64,000 bases of DNA, taken from assembly GCA_016200005.1 (NCBI GenBank), contig JACQFP010000064.1, forward strand, positions 1-64,000, written 5' to 3'. A program made the translations under genes and the position numbers. Within the stretch, counting starts at the first letter, position 1. Each line of letters opens with the position of its first letter. The notes beneath the pieces are model-generated. The model did no database searches. It had not been told where the DNA came from and saw nothing but the letters and a program-made list of their open reading frames with translations. Below are positions 1 to 8,808 of the stretch, one piece after another. The DNA is from Verrucomicrobiota bacterium. GTDB lineage: Bacteria > Verrucomicrobiota > Verrucomicrobiia > Limisphaerales > PALSA-1396.

Positions 1-28
1 CATGTTTCCGTTTCGGTTTTGGACCGCC

Positions 29-85
29 AGGGGCAGGCCCTGGCTCCGGTCGCCCTACGGGCTTCCTTCGCCAGGGCCTGCCCCT
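29..85. repeat. Long inverted repeat (hairpin)
   Basis: Positions 29-44 (AGGGGCAGGCCCTGGC) and 70-85 are perfect 16-base inverted arms. The 25-base loop contains a smaller hairpin at 52-62 (GCCCTACGGGC). No T-run follows either arm, so an intrinsic terminator is not supported. It resembles a dispersed palindromic element more than a gene-specific signal. The sequence before position 1 is unknown. Confidence 0.7.
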
Positions 86-455
86 CTAACCTGTAGCGTA
101 ATTCAATCCGGCTTTGAGGTCACGGACTCAGAAACGGCGCGATAATGTGCTGTAAATGTAGGTTTCTTGACGTCTTTTGTCGCTTTCGTGGTCGGTTAAA
201 TTCCCCGCGTTCGGCTTTGATTATTCACGCAAAAATGATATACATCGTGGTGCGCGAGGGCGCAGAAGATTTATGTGTTTGTTCTGTTGCGGCGAGGGTT
301 TTACAAACGGGAGCGAAGGTTATCTCAGATTGTGCGCAAGCAACTCGGCTCGCCTTTGCCACCATAAATTATGGCGGTCGATCAGACAGACTTTGGTCCT
401 CCTTCTGAAATTTGCTTTTTGCCCACCAGCTCTTATCGAGTCAGGGAGGTTTGGC
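86..455. other. Intergenic, no gene seen
   Basis: About 370 bases without a convincing coding region. Short open frames exist, but their translations are Cys/Arg-rich and have no signal peptide, ribosome site or recognisable family. The last bases (AGGGAGGT at 443-450) form the ribosome-binding site of the following broken dehydrogenase gene. Confidence 0.6.
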
Positions 456-1361
456 ATGATGACTGAAACGCTTCGGTTGCTCCAGGCGACGACTCGATTC
501 AAGAGAGCACAGTCGATCCTGGTCTCTTTGGTTTGTTTCGGCGTTTTAAGTTCAGTTCGAGTCTATGCGACGACACTTCCCGCCGACTTTGTAGAACAGA
601 CGATCGGCGGCACCTGGAACGAAGCGGTGGGACTAACCGTTGCGCCGGATGGGCGGATGTTCGTTTGGGAACGGGCTGGTCGAGTCTGGATCGTGGAAAA
701 TGGCACCAACAAACTTGCGCAACCGCTAATCGACATCAACGACGAGGTCGCCGGTTATCGTGATTTCGGTCTGCTCGGGTTTGCGCTTGATCCGAATTTT
801 CACACCAACGGTTATATCTACCTGATGTACGTGGTGGACCACTACCATTTGGTCAATTCCGGTTTGCCCGGATACAACGCCAGTTCGAACGACTACTACC
901 GGGCCACCATTGGACGAATCACCCGCTACACCGCCAATGCAGCGGACGGCTTTCACACCGTCAATACCAACAGCCGTTTGATTCTGCTTGGAGAAAGGAT
1001 CAGCAACGCTATTCCCATTCTGCACGAATCCCATGGTGTTGTCTCCCTGGTCTTTGGTGCCGACCGCACGCTGCTGGCCTCTTGCTGCGGGCCGACTCGT
1101 GGCAGGCGAGGCAGCTTGCCTGGACTGGGCGAAAACCGAGATGGTGCATCCAACGAGCAACAAGCCAGTCAGGGTTGTGGATTTCATGTGATCGGCGGAT
1201 ACCATTTCCAAACCATAATCGCAACGATCACGTCAAGGCCGGAGCTCGCTCCCCGCCTTCTATGCACGGGTAGTCACCACGGATTCACAATCGCGCATCG
1301 GCACCATGAACCGGATCTTCCCAAACTTTGTCGCATATGCGACAAAGTTTGGAAGACGTGA
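456..1361 (+). pseudogene. Truncated PQQ-dependent sugar dehydrogenase (GSDH family)
   Basis: The ATG at 456 is preceded by a strong AGGGAGGT site. The product begins with a signal peptide (basic start, hydrophobic LVSLVCFGVLSSVRVYA). It then reads like the first blades of the glucose/sorbosone dehydrogenase beta-propeller: NEAVGLTVAPDGRMFVWERAGRVWIV, DFGLLGFALDPNFHTNGY, then RITRYTANAADG and SLVFGADRTLLAS. Family members run several hundred residues further with PQQ- and calcium-binding blades. Here recognisable homology stops near position 1080, and the frame continues into unrelated sequence until a stop at 1361. Up to about 1080 the reading frame is intact, so the lesion looks like a large deletion or replacement rather than a point frameshift. 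Related proteins oxidise sugars in the periplasm; this copy should be inactive. Confidence 0.7.
1321..1352. promoter_or_regulatory. Perfect 32-bp palindrome with CATATG centre
   Basis: CCAAACTTTGTCGCAT is followed immediately by its exact reverse complement. The core TTTGTCGCATATGCGACAAA is closely matched by a second site at 26781-26802. There is no loop and no T-run, so a dimeric-regulator operator is more likely than a terminator. It lies about 265 bases before the secreted protein gene at 1618 and overlaps the tail of the decayed dehydrogenase frame. The regulator is not identified. Confidence 0.55.
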
Positions 1362-1617
1362 CCACCGCGCAGCCTTGGAAATCCGACCGCGGAATCGTCG
1401 GACGCGTCAGGTTACGATCTTCTGACTCTGGCAAAACGGTTCGTCCCGGAAATGATCACATCCGTCGGAGGGACGGTTACTTCGGGATTGGACGCGTTGG
1501 TGCTGAGGAGGCTGAACCGATTGGTCGTTGCTAAATCATCAAGCCGCTGTCGGGTTTCGCTATTGGCGCCGCGAACGCCTTTGTTACATTGACCGTACGA
1601 ACCTGGATCAAACTGAA

Positions 1618-3927
1618 ATGAAACCCTGTTCATTTTTTCCAGCGCGGGATGTTTTCCTGAAATTCCTGCTCACTTTGGCAGTTATCCATCCGGCTTCGGC
1701 GGCTGACCCTCAAATCAAGCCCGTGCCGGCACGAGTGAGCGCCAAAGCGGAGGGCGACGACTTGGTGCTCACCTGGCAGGGCGATGAAACGATTGAGGTG
1801 GCGGTCTCCAAAAGTCGCGGATTGTTTCAAGTCCCGATGCGTATCAAGGTGAACAATCGCGAGGTCAGTCTGGGCGGGTTCTATGTTCACATCAATAACC
1901 GCACCAACGGATTTGTCGTCGAAAGCACGCGCGCAAGTCTGAACGACAATCGCATTGAAGTGGCGCAAGTGCTGCGGCATCCCACATTGACGGAGCCGAC
2001 GAAAATAAACTTTGCGCTCTGGATGGAACCGCCGGACCGCGGCGTGAGAGTGCAGGTCGCGGTTGAAGGAAAGGGGCAGCACCTCGACCGATTGGGTCTG
2101 GGCGACCATCAAGGCGGCGGCCTCGAAGCCGAGCGGATGTTCTTTGGTCGGATGTACGTGTTGGATCAGCCGCAGGCTTTTGAACACGAGCACAATTACA
2201 ACACCTGTCGATTCTGGTGCTGGACGATGGCCAACGGTCTGACTGAGTTGCAGGCGACCGGCGGGCCGGCCAAAGGCTTCAGGTTCGATCCGGCGTTGGG
2301 CCGTTACGATTTGTACAACTATTGCGAATCGCCGATCCAGTATCTGTTTTTCTTTACCGGCAAAGGTCCGAACGAAGCGATCGCCGAGTATCGGAAGACG
2401 ATTCAGATCCCGGCGCCGTCAACGCTTTCACAATTGCCCGGGCGGGTCGGCATGATGACGGCGTATCCCATCGCCGAGCGCTATGAGGATTTCCTAGAGC
2501 AATGGACAGGTCGCGGCGCGCGGGATTTCGTCTGGCTCTCTTACTTTCCAACTCCGGGGGACCGGCAAAAGGTAGCGCCCTACGGTGCGCTCTACGCCAC
2601 GTATGATCTTTATCTGGATTACTTTGCCGAGGGACCGCGCAAGGCGGCAGACTGGTCGGAGGACAAAGTTCAGTTTCGTGGCAACGGCAAGCGGGTGCGT
2701 GGGTATTGGGGTTCGTCGTGGCTGCGGCCGGAGTTGTATGTGATGGAAGCCACGCAGCGCGTGATGGGAGTGTTCGGTCACGAGTTCAACGACGACCAAG
2801 GCAAGCCGGGTTTCACATCGAGCAAGGCCACGCGGTACTCCAATCTGGCCATCACGCGGGCCGAGGTTGGACCGAACGCGCTGTATCTTGACGTGCATGC
2901 GTCCAAAGCGCCCCATCACTATTTCGATTCGAAAGGCGGCCACCACGGCGCGTGGGAACACCTGCGCGGCGAAAAGGCGTTGTTCGATTTTGCGCGCTCT
3001 TTCCTCGGAAACGTGCCGATCTGGTCGGAAGGCGGCGGCGAGGATTACGTCGGGCTGATGGATGGCGGTTGGTTCATGGATTACCGGCCACCGGAGGAAC
3101 TGGGCATCAAATCCGCCAAGTGGCAGTACTTTCCGTTCATCGACCTGGTGCATCGGGAGCGGTTGTTGAACATGAGCATTTACTATCCGCCGGACCACTA
3201 CGACACCAACATGGTGAATCTCGCGCTCCTGTTTGGCCGGCCGCAAGCCGTGTCGCTGTACTACGGCACCCGGCAGGACGACGTGGGTGGGCGCTTGCAG
3301 GTTTATTACATGACCAAAGCGTTTCATCAGATGCTGGGGTTGAGCCGGATGGAGCGAATCGATTTTCAGGACAACGACATCAACCGCTGCATTGTTTCGT
3401 ATTCCAACGGCGCGCGCGCCTGGATCAACCGGAGCGGCGATGACTGGACAGTGGACGATTTCCAGCTTCCACCACTCGGGTATCTGGTGCGGGGACCGGG
3501 CGGCTTCCTGGAATATCGGGCGCGCAGGAACGGACAAATCGCGGACCACGTCCATTGCGACGAGTATGACTACTTCGCCTGTCCGAGGCCGATGGACTTT
3601 GGGCCGCTCATCATCGATGGCGCGGTAGCCGTTACCCGGGAGGGCGAGGATCGAGTCATCGTTTACGAAATTCTCAAACCGAATGGCATCACGCTCAGAC
3701 TGGGTGAGTTGCCCGGCACCGACCGCGACCAGCGGGCGCTCCAAGCCAGGGCCGTGCTGACGCGCGACCGCCGTGTTGACCTGACCTTTCCGGAGTTCCG
3801 ACAGCCCGCCGATCCCACCGACCAGCGCAAGCCCGGAAACCTGGTTCAACTTCGGCCCGTTGAGATGCGCGACGCGCTGCGTTACGAAATCCTTTTGACT
3901 CCGCGCAACATTTCCAAGCCGAAGTGA
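1618..3927 (+). CDS. Secreted putative glycoside hydrolase (TIM-barrel type, family uncertain)
   Basis: The ATG at 1618 is chosen because it gives a good signal peptide (FLKFLLTLAVIHPASAADP, residues about 13-31); an upstream in-frame start would bury it. The product is 769 residues. The first ~250 residues look like a beta-sandwich of the type preceding catalytic barrels in large glycosidases. The middle contains aromatic/acidic motifs of a TIM-barrel glycosidase: FVWLSYFPTPGD, YWGSSWLRPELYVMEA, PIWSEGGGEDYVGLMDGGW. The C-terminus is beta-rich (ARAWINRSGDDWTVDDFQLP). It recalls DUF5696/GH101-like proteins, but I cannot assign a family. The next gene, a sugar isomerase on the same strand, fits a role in polysaccharide breakdown. 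It probably acts in the periplasm or outside the cell. Confidence 0.6.
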   Translation: MKPCSFFPARDVFLKFLLTLAVIHPASAADPQIKPVPARVSAKAEGDDLVLTWQGDETIEVAVSKSRGLFQVPMRIKVNNREVSLGGFYVHINNRTNGFVVESTRASLNDNRIEVAQVLRHPTLTEPTKINFALWMEPPDRGVRVQVAVEGKGQHLDRLGLGDHQGGGLEAERMFFGRMYVLDQPQAFEHEHNYNTCRFWCWTMANGLTELQATGGPAKGFRFDPALGRYDLYNYCESPIQYLFFFTGKGPNEAIAEYRKTIQIPAPSTLSQLPGRVGMMTAYPIAERYEDFLEQWTGRGARDFVWLSYFPTPGDRQKVAPYGALYATYDLYLDYFAEGPRKAADWSEDKVQFRGNGKRVRGYWGSSWLRPELYVMEATQRVMGVFGHEFNDDQGKPGFTSSKATRYSNLAITRAEVGPNALYLDVHASKAPHHYFDSKGGHHGAWEHLRGEKALFDFARSFLGNVPIWSEGGGEDYVGLMDGGWFMDYRPPEELGIKSAKWQYFPFIDLVHRERLLNMSIYYPPDHYDTNMVNLALLFGRPQAVSLYYGTRQDDVGGRLQVYYMTKAFHQMLGLSRMERIDFQDNDINRCIVSYSNGARAWINRSGDDWTVDDFQLPPLGYLVRGPGGFLEYRARRNGQIADHVHCDEYDYFACPRPMDFGPLIIDGAVAVTREGEDRVIVYEILKPNGITLRLGELPGTDRDQRALQARAVLTRDRRVDLTFPEFRQPADPTDQRKPGNLVQLRPVEMRDALRYEILLTPRNISKPK

Positions 3928-4133
3928 GGTGTCGGCTCCAGACCACAGGGGGAAGGCCGCCATTTGAGAGGCTTAAGAACGTTTTCAAGTTCTCCTTCCC
4001 GTCCAGAACAAATTCGCCGAAACCATTTTGTGAAAATCCGACACAGCTTGGCCGGATTTCACGCTGCGACCCCTCGTATGAGTTGTGCTTGGCGTGGCTC
4101 AGTTAACAGCTACGATTGGTTCCGTTATCGGGC

Positions 4134-5612
4134 ATGAAACTTCAAACGCACCACGGCAAAGTCGGTTTGTTCGGTATCGGCCTCGCCGCGTACTGGCCGC
4201 AGTTCAACGGGCTTAAGCAACGGCTCGAGGGCTACCAGAAAACCGTCGTGCAGCGGCTCGGCGAATTCTGTGAAGTGGTGGATGCGGGGCTCGTCGATAC
4301 GGCACCCAAAGCAGCGGCTGCGGGTGAACGGTTCGCGCGGGAATCCGTTGAACTCGTTGTTTGCTACGTCGCGACTTATGCGACCAGCAGCCAGGTTTTG
4401 CCCGCGGTGCAGAAAGCTCATGTGCCGGTGCTGATCCTGAACCTGCAGCCGGTCAGCGCGCTCAATTACGCGAAGACCGACACGGGCGAATGGCTGGCGA
4501 ACTGTTGCGCGTGTTGCGTGCCGGAAATCTCCTGCGCGATTGCCCGCAGCAGGATTGATTTCCACGTCGTCACGGGTGTGTTGGGCATCGCGCGCTGCAA
4601 ATTCGGTGAAGCGCCGCCGGACCATCCCGATTCACAACGCGCCTGGCAGGAGATCCAGGATTGGCTGCGCGCGGCGTCCGTCGTCAGCCGGCTCAAGCGC
4701 AGCCGCATCGGCTTTCTCGGTCACACTTATCCCGGTATGTTGGACATGTATTCCGACTTCACCCAACACACCGCGCAACTGGGGACACACGTCGAAGTGT
4801 TGGAGATGTGCGACCTGGCGAAGCGCCTGCCCGATGAAAAATCACCCGAAATCAAAGCCAAGCAACGCGAGGCGAAAAAGATTTTCGAGATCAGCCGGGA
4901 CAGTCCTTCCGATCCGCTGGCGCGCGCGCCGGCACCGGAGCAACTGAACTGGGCAAGTCGCGTCGCCGTGGCGCTCGACCGGCTCGTGGAGGATTTCGAT
5001 CTGCACGGCCTCGCCTACTATTATCGCGGTCTCGACGGTGACGAATACGAACGGCTCGCGGCGGGAATGATTCTGGGTTGCTCGCTGCTGACGGCGCGCG
5101 GCATCCCATGCAGCGGCGAGGGCGATTTGAAGAACTGTCAGGCGATGAAAATCATGGACCTGCTCGGTTGCGGCGGCAGCTACACCGAGTTTTACGCGAT
5201 GGATTTCGATGAGGATTTTCTGCTCATGGGCCACGACGGACCGTTTCACCTCCACATCGCCGAAGGGAAACCGATCCTGCGCGGCCTCGGTCTTTATCAT
5301 GGCAAACGCGGCTTCGGCGTCAGCGTCGAGGCGCGGGTGAAGCTCGGACCGGTCACGCTCTTGGCGCTGACGCAAACCGCCGATGGCCGCTTGAAAATGC
5401 TCGCCGCCGAGGGCGAAAGCATTCCCGGCCCGACATTGCAGATTGGAAACACCAACAGCCGGATCAAATTCGCCGGCGGCTTGACGAACTTCGTGAATCG
5501 TTGGTGTCTGGAAGGACCCACGCATCATTGCGCGCTGGGTGTGGGTCGGGTGATGCCGGTCATTCGGATCATCGCTTTTCTGCTTAAAATTCCCTACGTG
5601 GAGGTGCAGTAA
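4134..5612 (+). CDS. L-fucose/L-arabinose isomerase-like protein
   Basis: A cytoplasmic 492-residue protein with no signal peptide. The N-terminus (KVGLFGIGLAAYWPQFNGL) and the following Rossmann-like segment (VELVVCYVATYATSSQVLPAVQ) match the substrate-gating domain of the FucI/AraA isomerase fold. Later segments (GYLPGMLDMYSDF-like GHTYPGMLDMYSDF, CSGEGDLKNCQAMKIMDLL, EFYAMDFDEDFLLMGHDGP) correspond to the central and C-terminal domains that hold the metal and substrate. Family members interconvert aldoses and ketoses such as L-fucose/L-fuculose or L-arabinose/L-ribulose; the substrate here cannot be read from sequence. With three rhamnosidases nearby, a deoxy-sugar or arabinose is plausible. 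The ATG at 4134 aligns with family starts; an upstream in-frame start at 4116 has no support. It is convergent with the GH106 gene that follows. Confidence 0.75.
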   Translation: MKLQTHHGKVGLFGIGLAAYWPQFNGLKQRLEGYQKTVVQRLGEFCEVVDAGLVDTAPKAAAAGERFARESVELVVCYVATYATSSQVLPAVQKAHVPVLILNLQPVSALNYAKTDTGEWLANCCACCVPEISCAIARSRIDFHVVTGVLGIARCKFGEAPPDHPDSQRAWQEIQDWLRAASVVSRLKRSRIGFLGHTYPGMLDMYSDFTQHTAQLGTHVEVLEMCDLAKRLPDEKSPEIKAKQREAKKIFEISRDSPSDPLARAPAPEQLNWASRVAVALDRLVEDFDLHGLAYYYRGLDGDEYERLAAGMILGCSLLTARGIPCSGEGDLKNCQAMKIMDLLGCGGSYTEFYAMDFDEDFLLMGHDGPFHLHIAEGKPILRGLGLYHGKRGFGVSVEARVKLGPVTLLALTQTADGRLKMLAAEGESIPGPTLQIGNTNSRIKFAGGLTNFVNRWCLEGPTHHCALGVGRVMPVIRIIAFLLKIPYVEVQ

Positions 5613-5673
5613 AGCCCAACCTCTCCCGCGGCGTTGTGCTCCACGCGCCCGGCGCGTTGGCCTCAGGAAGCAT

Positions 5674-8600
5674 TTACATTCCGTTAACGATGGTCACCGG
5701 ACCCAGCAGACCGGACTCCAGTAGCGGCGTATCCTTGGCGAATGGATTCCAAGTCGTCCATGCCACACGCTGTTCCTTTGGCAGAGCCGCGTCGCCGATC
5801 AAGCGGTTCGGCCAAAGATTCGCAACCGTGATTTCGAGCTGATTCTCGCCGGACTTCAACGACCCATTGATATTCACGCGGAACGGCGACTTCCAGACCG
5901 TGCCTGCGTCTTTGCCGTTGATTTTCACCCGTGCCATGACCTCGACGTGGCCAAGATCCAGGAAAAGTTGAGGGTTGAGTGTTGAAGGTTGAGAGTTCTC
6001 CGGCTTCCAGTTGAACGCGTTGCGGTAGGTTGCCATGCCGCTGAAATACTTCACGCCCGGGTCGGCGTGCTTCGACCAATCCGCCAGCGTCTCGAAACTG
6101 GGCTGCTCCGGCGCGCCACGGCCCGGTTGGAAACGAACCTCCCACGGACCCTTGATTTCTTGGACCGGTGCAAACTCGTCCCAATTGCGGCCGGACGCTT
6201 TCGCCGATGACGCATTTGCAGAGTGACGGAACACGACAAACACCGAATCGTGCGCTTCGAGTTTCAGCGGCACGAACGTGCGTCCATCACGCTCCTGCCA
6301 GACTTGCGCCCGGCGGATTTCTCGCGTGAGCGGATTCCACAGCTCGGGTGCTTTTCCCGAAACGCGGAATGCCGCTGTCGTGATGCAAGTCTCGGCACTG
6401 CGGTTTGCCAGAAAGTAGATTTCGGTGTTGCCGTCGTGCCGATGTGTGTACCGCAATGGCCCGTCCGACTCGAAATCCGGCGGCAAGCCGTCCGCGCGTA
6501 ACATTACCGCCAACGCGGCGTAGTCGGGATAAATCTCGAATGCCGCATCCGCCGGCAATTCAGTCGTCCCGCCGTGGTTCGTGAGTGCAGTGCTCCAAAC
6601 GATCCGACCTTTGCCAAGGCGGCGCTGCCGGTTGGGAGTTCCGCCTTCAGGCGGTTGGGACGCCCGACCGGCTAAAGCCGGGACTCCAAACGCACCCCAG
6701 ATCTCACGGGCAAGATTTTGCACCTCCGCATCACACTGTGGATAGTTCGCCAGGCTCGGTGATTTGCGCGGTGGCGTGCCTGCGATCGTGGCCCCAGCTT
6801 GCGCGAGTTCCTTCACCTTGCGCAACAATCCGGGCGTCATCGTGTCCACGTTCGGCAAGGCGAGCAGTCGGTAGCTTGTGCCTCCGGGAAAAACGATCCT
6901 GCCCCGTTTCACCGTGGCGCGCGCCCGCAGCGTCTCCGGCGAACAGGCGTCGAAGTTGTATTCCAAATGATCCGGCGGATTACCGCGCAGGGCGGACTGC
7001 GGCGGCCGAAAGACCTGCGGCGCGCCCTCGGCCGTGAGGTAGAGAATGTCCGCCACAGCCACACCTTGTCGCAGCATGAACTGGCAGCGCGCGAGGTACT
7101 CATGAAAGTTCGTCACCATGGCCCACCAGGTCTGTGTGCGCTCCCAATGGACGCCGTACGGCCCCATGGTCATTCCCGGCGCGCGGTTGAGCCACGGTTG
7201 ATGCGCGTAACGATGGAAGACGATGCGGTTCACGCCAGAGCAAAACGCCCAATCGCCGAGCGCTTTCAAACTGCCCGGATGAAATTGCCAGCGCTCCTTG
7301 TCATCGGAAGTGAAGGACTCCGCCGCCACGATGGGTTTCCCGCCGGTGTGGGCGATGGAGGCCGCTTCGAAGCAACTGTACCAAGACTCGAAGCAGTTCG
7401 CCCAGAATTCGCACATCGGCACGTCGGCCACCGCGCCGAGGTTCAAATCCGCGGTCGGATTCATGTCGTAAGGCTCGATGGAAAGTCCCATGCCGTGACG
7501 GTGCGCAAGTTCCTTCAGATGTTGCGCGTGATTTTCGATGACGAGTTCCTGCGCGGTCTGGCGCACGTCCCAGAGGAAACGCTCCGAAACTTCACTGCAG
7601 TCCACGATGCGGCCCGTGAAGGCGGGGAGGTAGCGGAGTGGATCGTACCTGCGGCGGCGGCGGAATTCTTCGCGGAAGTTTGCGGTCCAGTTCTGCGCGC
7701 CCATTTCCCAACTGTCAATGTGCAGCGAAGTCAAACCCACATCGCGGCGTTTGTCCGGGCCAAGTTCGCGCAGCAATGCGCCAACAAAATGCTCGTAGTG
7801 GGAGTCCAGCGCAGCCTTGTCGAATTTGTCGCATTCAAGCCCGAGGCCGGGCGTCGGCGCAGGCCGCGTGTTCGCGCCGGTGCTGGTACGACCGAATCGC
7901 ATCACAGTCCAGTTGCCTGACGGCGCGTTCCACGTCAGTCGGCCCTCGGAGTCGAGGCGGTCGGTAAGATCGAGAATTCCGCCGGAAGCGATGGTTGCGC
8001 CCCTGGGCGACGCGGGAAATTCCGCTGGCGCGGGAATAAACGGTTTAACGCCAGGCATGGAGGAAAACGGATCGCGCACATAAAGCGCCTTGTGGTCAAT
8101 GTCGGCAATGCGTTCGTCGCCAACCGGAGTCGGAAGCGCGAGTACGGCAACATCGCGGTAAAACTCATTTTGCGCCTTGAGCAATTCCGTCGGCAGGCCA
8201 CCCGTGCCGAAGTACGGCTTGCGCGGAATTGGGCGCGGCAGCAAGGCGTTGAAGTTGGTTGGGCCGCTGACCTCAACCGCACTGGCGACGAGGTGTTGCA
8301 TGGATTGCTCGGGCTTGACCCACGGCCCGCCGCTGCCGGTCCAACCGGGCCCGGCATTGAGGGTGATTTGCAGCCCGAGCCGCTCCGCCTCCGCGACGAC
8401 GTGTTTGAAAAGTTGCCGCCACTCGGCACTCATGAACTTCACCGGGCCTTTGGGAATCCCCACGTCCACCTCCATGATGATGACGCCGCCAATGCCCGCG
8501 CGCTGCATCGCTTCGAGATCGGCGGTGAGTCCTCCGCGGCTGAGGTTGCCGTCCATCCACATCCAATAGACCCACGGACGAGCGGCGGCAGGCGGCGGTG

Positions 8601-8709
8601 CCGCAAAGCTGGCGGCCAAATCGCCGCCATTCGCCGCCGTGACCTGAGCGGCGGCCAACGCCACCCACAATCCAGCCGCAAGGAGCAGGAGTTTCACGAA
8701 CTTGTTCAT
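5674..8709 (-). CDS. GH106 alpha-L-rhamnosidase, paralogue A
   Basis: A secreted 1011-residue enzyme: signal peptide (KLLLLAAGLWVALAAAQVTA) followed by the GH106 opening ARPWVYWMWMDGNLSRGGLT, then IGGVIIMEVDVGIPKGPV, NAGPGWTGSGGPWVKPEQSM and IDSWEMGAQNWT. The C-terminal third ends in a jelly-roll segment (LFLDLGHVEVMARVKINGKD, WPNRLIGDAALP). GH106 enzymes release terminal L-rhamnose from glycans such as rhamnogalacturonan. It is the last gene of a long leftward run, 99 bases after a URO-D family gene. Two repeat-derived segments are translated in frame: PPEGGTPNRQRR near 6630-6693 and ENSQPSTLNPQL near 5966-6000. The 99-base leader also contains a palindromic stretch near 8750. Confidence 0.9.
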   Translation of the reverse strand: MNKFVKLLLLAAGLWVALAAAQVTAANGGDLAASFAAPPPAAARPWVYWMWMDGNLSRGGLTADLEAMQRAGIGGVIIMEVDVGIPKGPVKFMSAEWRQLFKHVVAEAERLGLQITLNAGPGWTGSGGPWVKPEQSMQHLVASAVEVSGPTNFNALLPRPIPRKPYFGTGGLPTELLKAQNEFYRDVAVLALPTPVGDERIADIDHKALYVRDPFSSMPGVKPFIPAPAEFPASPRGATIASGGILDLTDRLDSEGRLTWNAPSGNWTVMRFGRTSTGANTRPAPTPGLGLECDKFDKAALDSHYEHFVGALLRELGPDKRRDVGLTSLHIDSWEMGAQNWTANFREEFRRRRRYDPLRYLPAFTGRIVDCSEVSERFLWDVRQTAQELVIENHAQHLKELAHRHGMGLSIEPYDMNPTADLNLGAVADVPMCEFWANCFESWYSCFEAASIAHTGGKPIVAAESFTSDDKERWQFHPGSLKALGDWAFCSGVNRIVFHRYAHQPWLNRAPGMTMGPYGVHWERTQTWWAMVTNFHEYLARCQFMLRQGVAVADILYLTAEGAPQVFRPPQSALRGNPPDHLEYNFDACSPETLRARATVKRGRIVFPGGTSYRLLALPNVDTMTPGLLRKVKELAQAGATIAGTPPRKSPSLANYPQCDAEVQNLAREIWGAFGVPALAGRASQPPEGGTPNRQRRLGKGRIVWSTALTNHGGTTELPADAAFEIYPDYAALAVMLRADGLPPDFESDGPLRYTHRHDGNTEIYFLANRSAETCITTAAFRVSGKAPELWNPLTREIRRAQVWQERDGRTFVPLKLEAHDSVFVVFRHSANASSAKASGRNWDEFAPVQEIKGPWEVRFQPGRGAPEQPSFETLADWSKHADPGVKYFSGMATYRNAFNWKPENSQPSTLNPQLFLDLGHVEVMARVKINGKDAGTVWKSPFRVNINGSLKSGENQLEITVANLWPNRLIGDAALPKEQRVAWTTWNPFAKDTPLLESGLLGPVTIVNGM
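5966..6000. repeat. In-frame GTTGA-type near-tandem repeat (copy in GH106 A)
   Basis: 35 bases made of variants of GTTGAG/GTTGAA units. Read on the minus strand they encode the in-frame stretch ENSQPSTLNPQL just before the C-terminal jelly-roll of GH106 A. The same 35-base element, with three substitutions, occurs at 11415-11449 at the equivalent position of GH106 B. The third paralogue lacks it. Confidence 0.7.
6630..6693. repeat. In-frame palindromic element in GH106 A
   Basis: Two small hairpins in a row, CCGCCTTCAGGCGG (6641-6654) and CCGGCTAAAGCCGG (6668-6681), separated by GC-rich linker. On the minus strand it encodes the loop GVPALAGRASQPPEGGTPNR inside GH106 A. The position corresponds to the loop where paralogues B and C carry a different repeat. 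Confidence 0.7.
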
Positions 8710-8808
8710 AGATCGTCGTTCTTTGTAAGCCGGTTCAACCCAGAGCGCGAAGCGTCTGGTCCGGACTGTGCGCAGTTGTTTTCATTCTCGCAAGCTTCAC
8801 ACGACGGA

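Noticed and set aside
1361-1590. Open frame without a start codon after the palindrome
   Set aside because: It reads SLGNPTAESSDASGYDLLTL with plausible composition but has no start, ribosome site or family match; possibly remnant sequence.
2494-3963. Long antisense open frame (about 490 codons, minus strand) over the first glycosidase
   Set aside because: It mirrors the plus-strand gene, is rich in Arg, Ala and His, has no signal peptide or family motif, and GC-rich genes usually open such frames.
3960-4080. Imperfect hairpins between the glycosidase and the isomerase gene
   Set aside because: Arms contain a bulge (GTGAAAATCCG against CGGATTTCAC) and no T-run follows, so neither terminator nor operator can be claimed.
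5613-5673. GC-rich palindrome between the convergent isomerase and GH106 A genes
   Set aside because: The arms (CCACGCGCC and GGCGCGTTGG) have a mismatch and too small a loop, with no T-run; not a convincing terminator.
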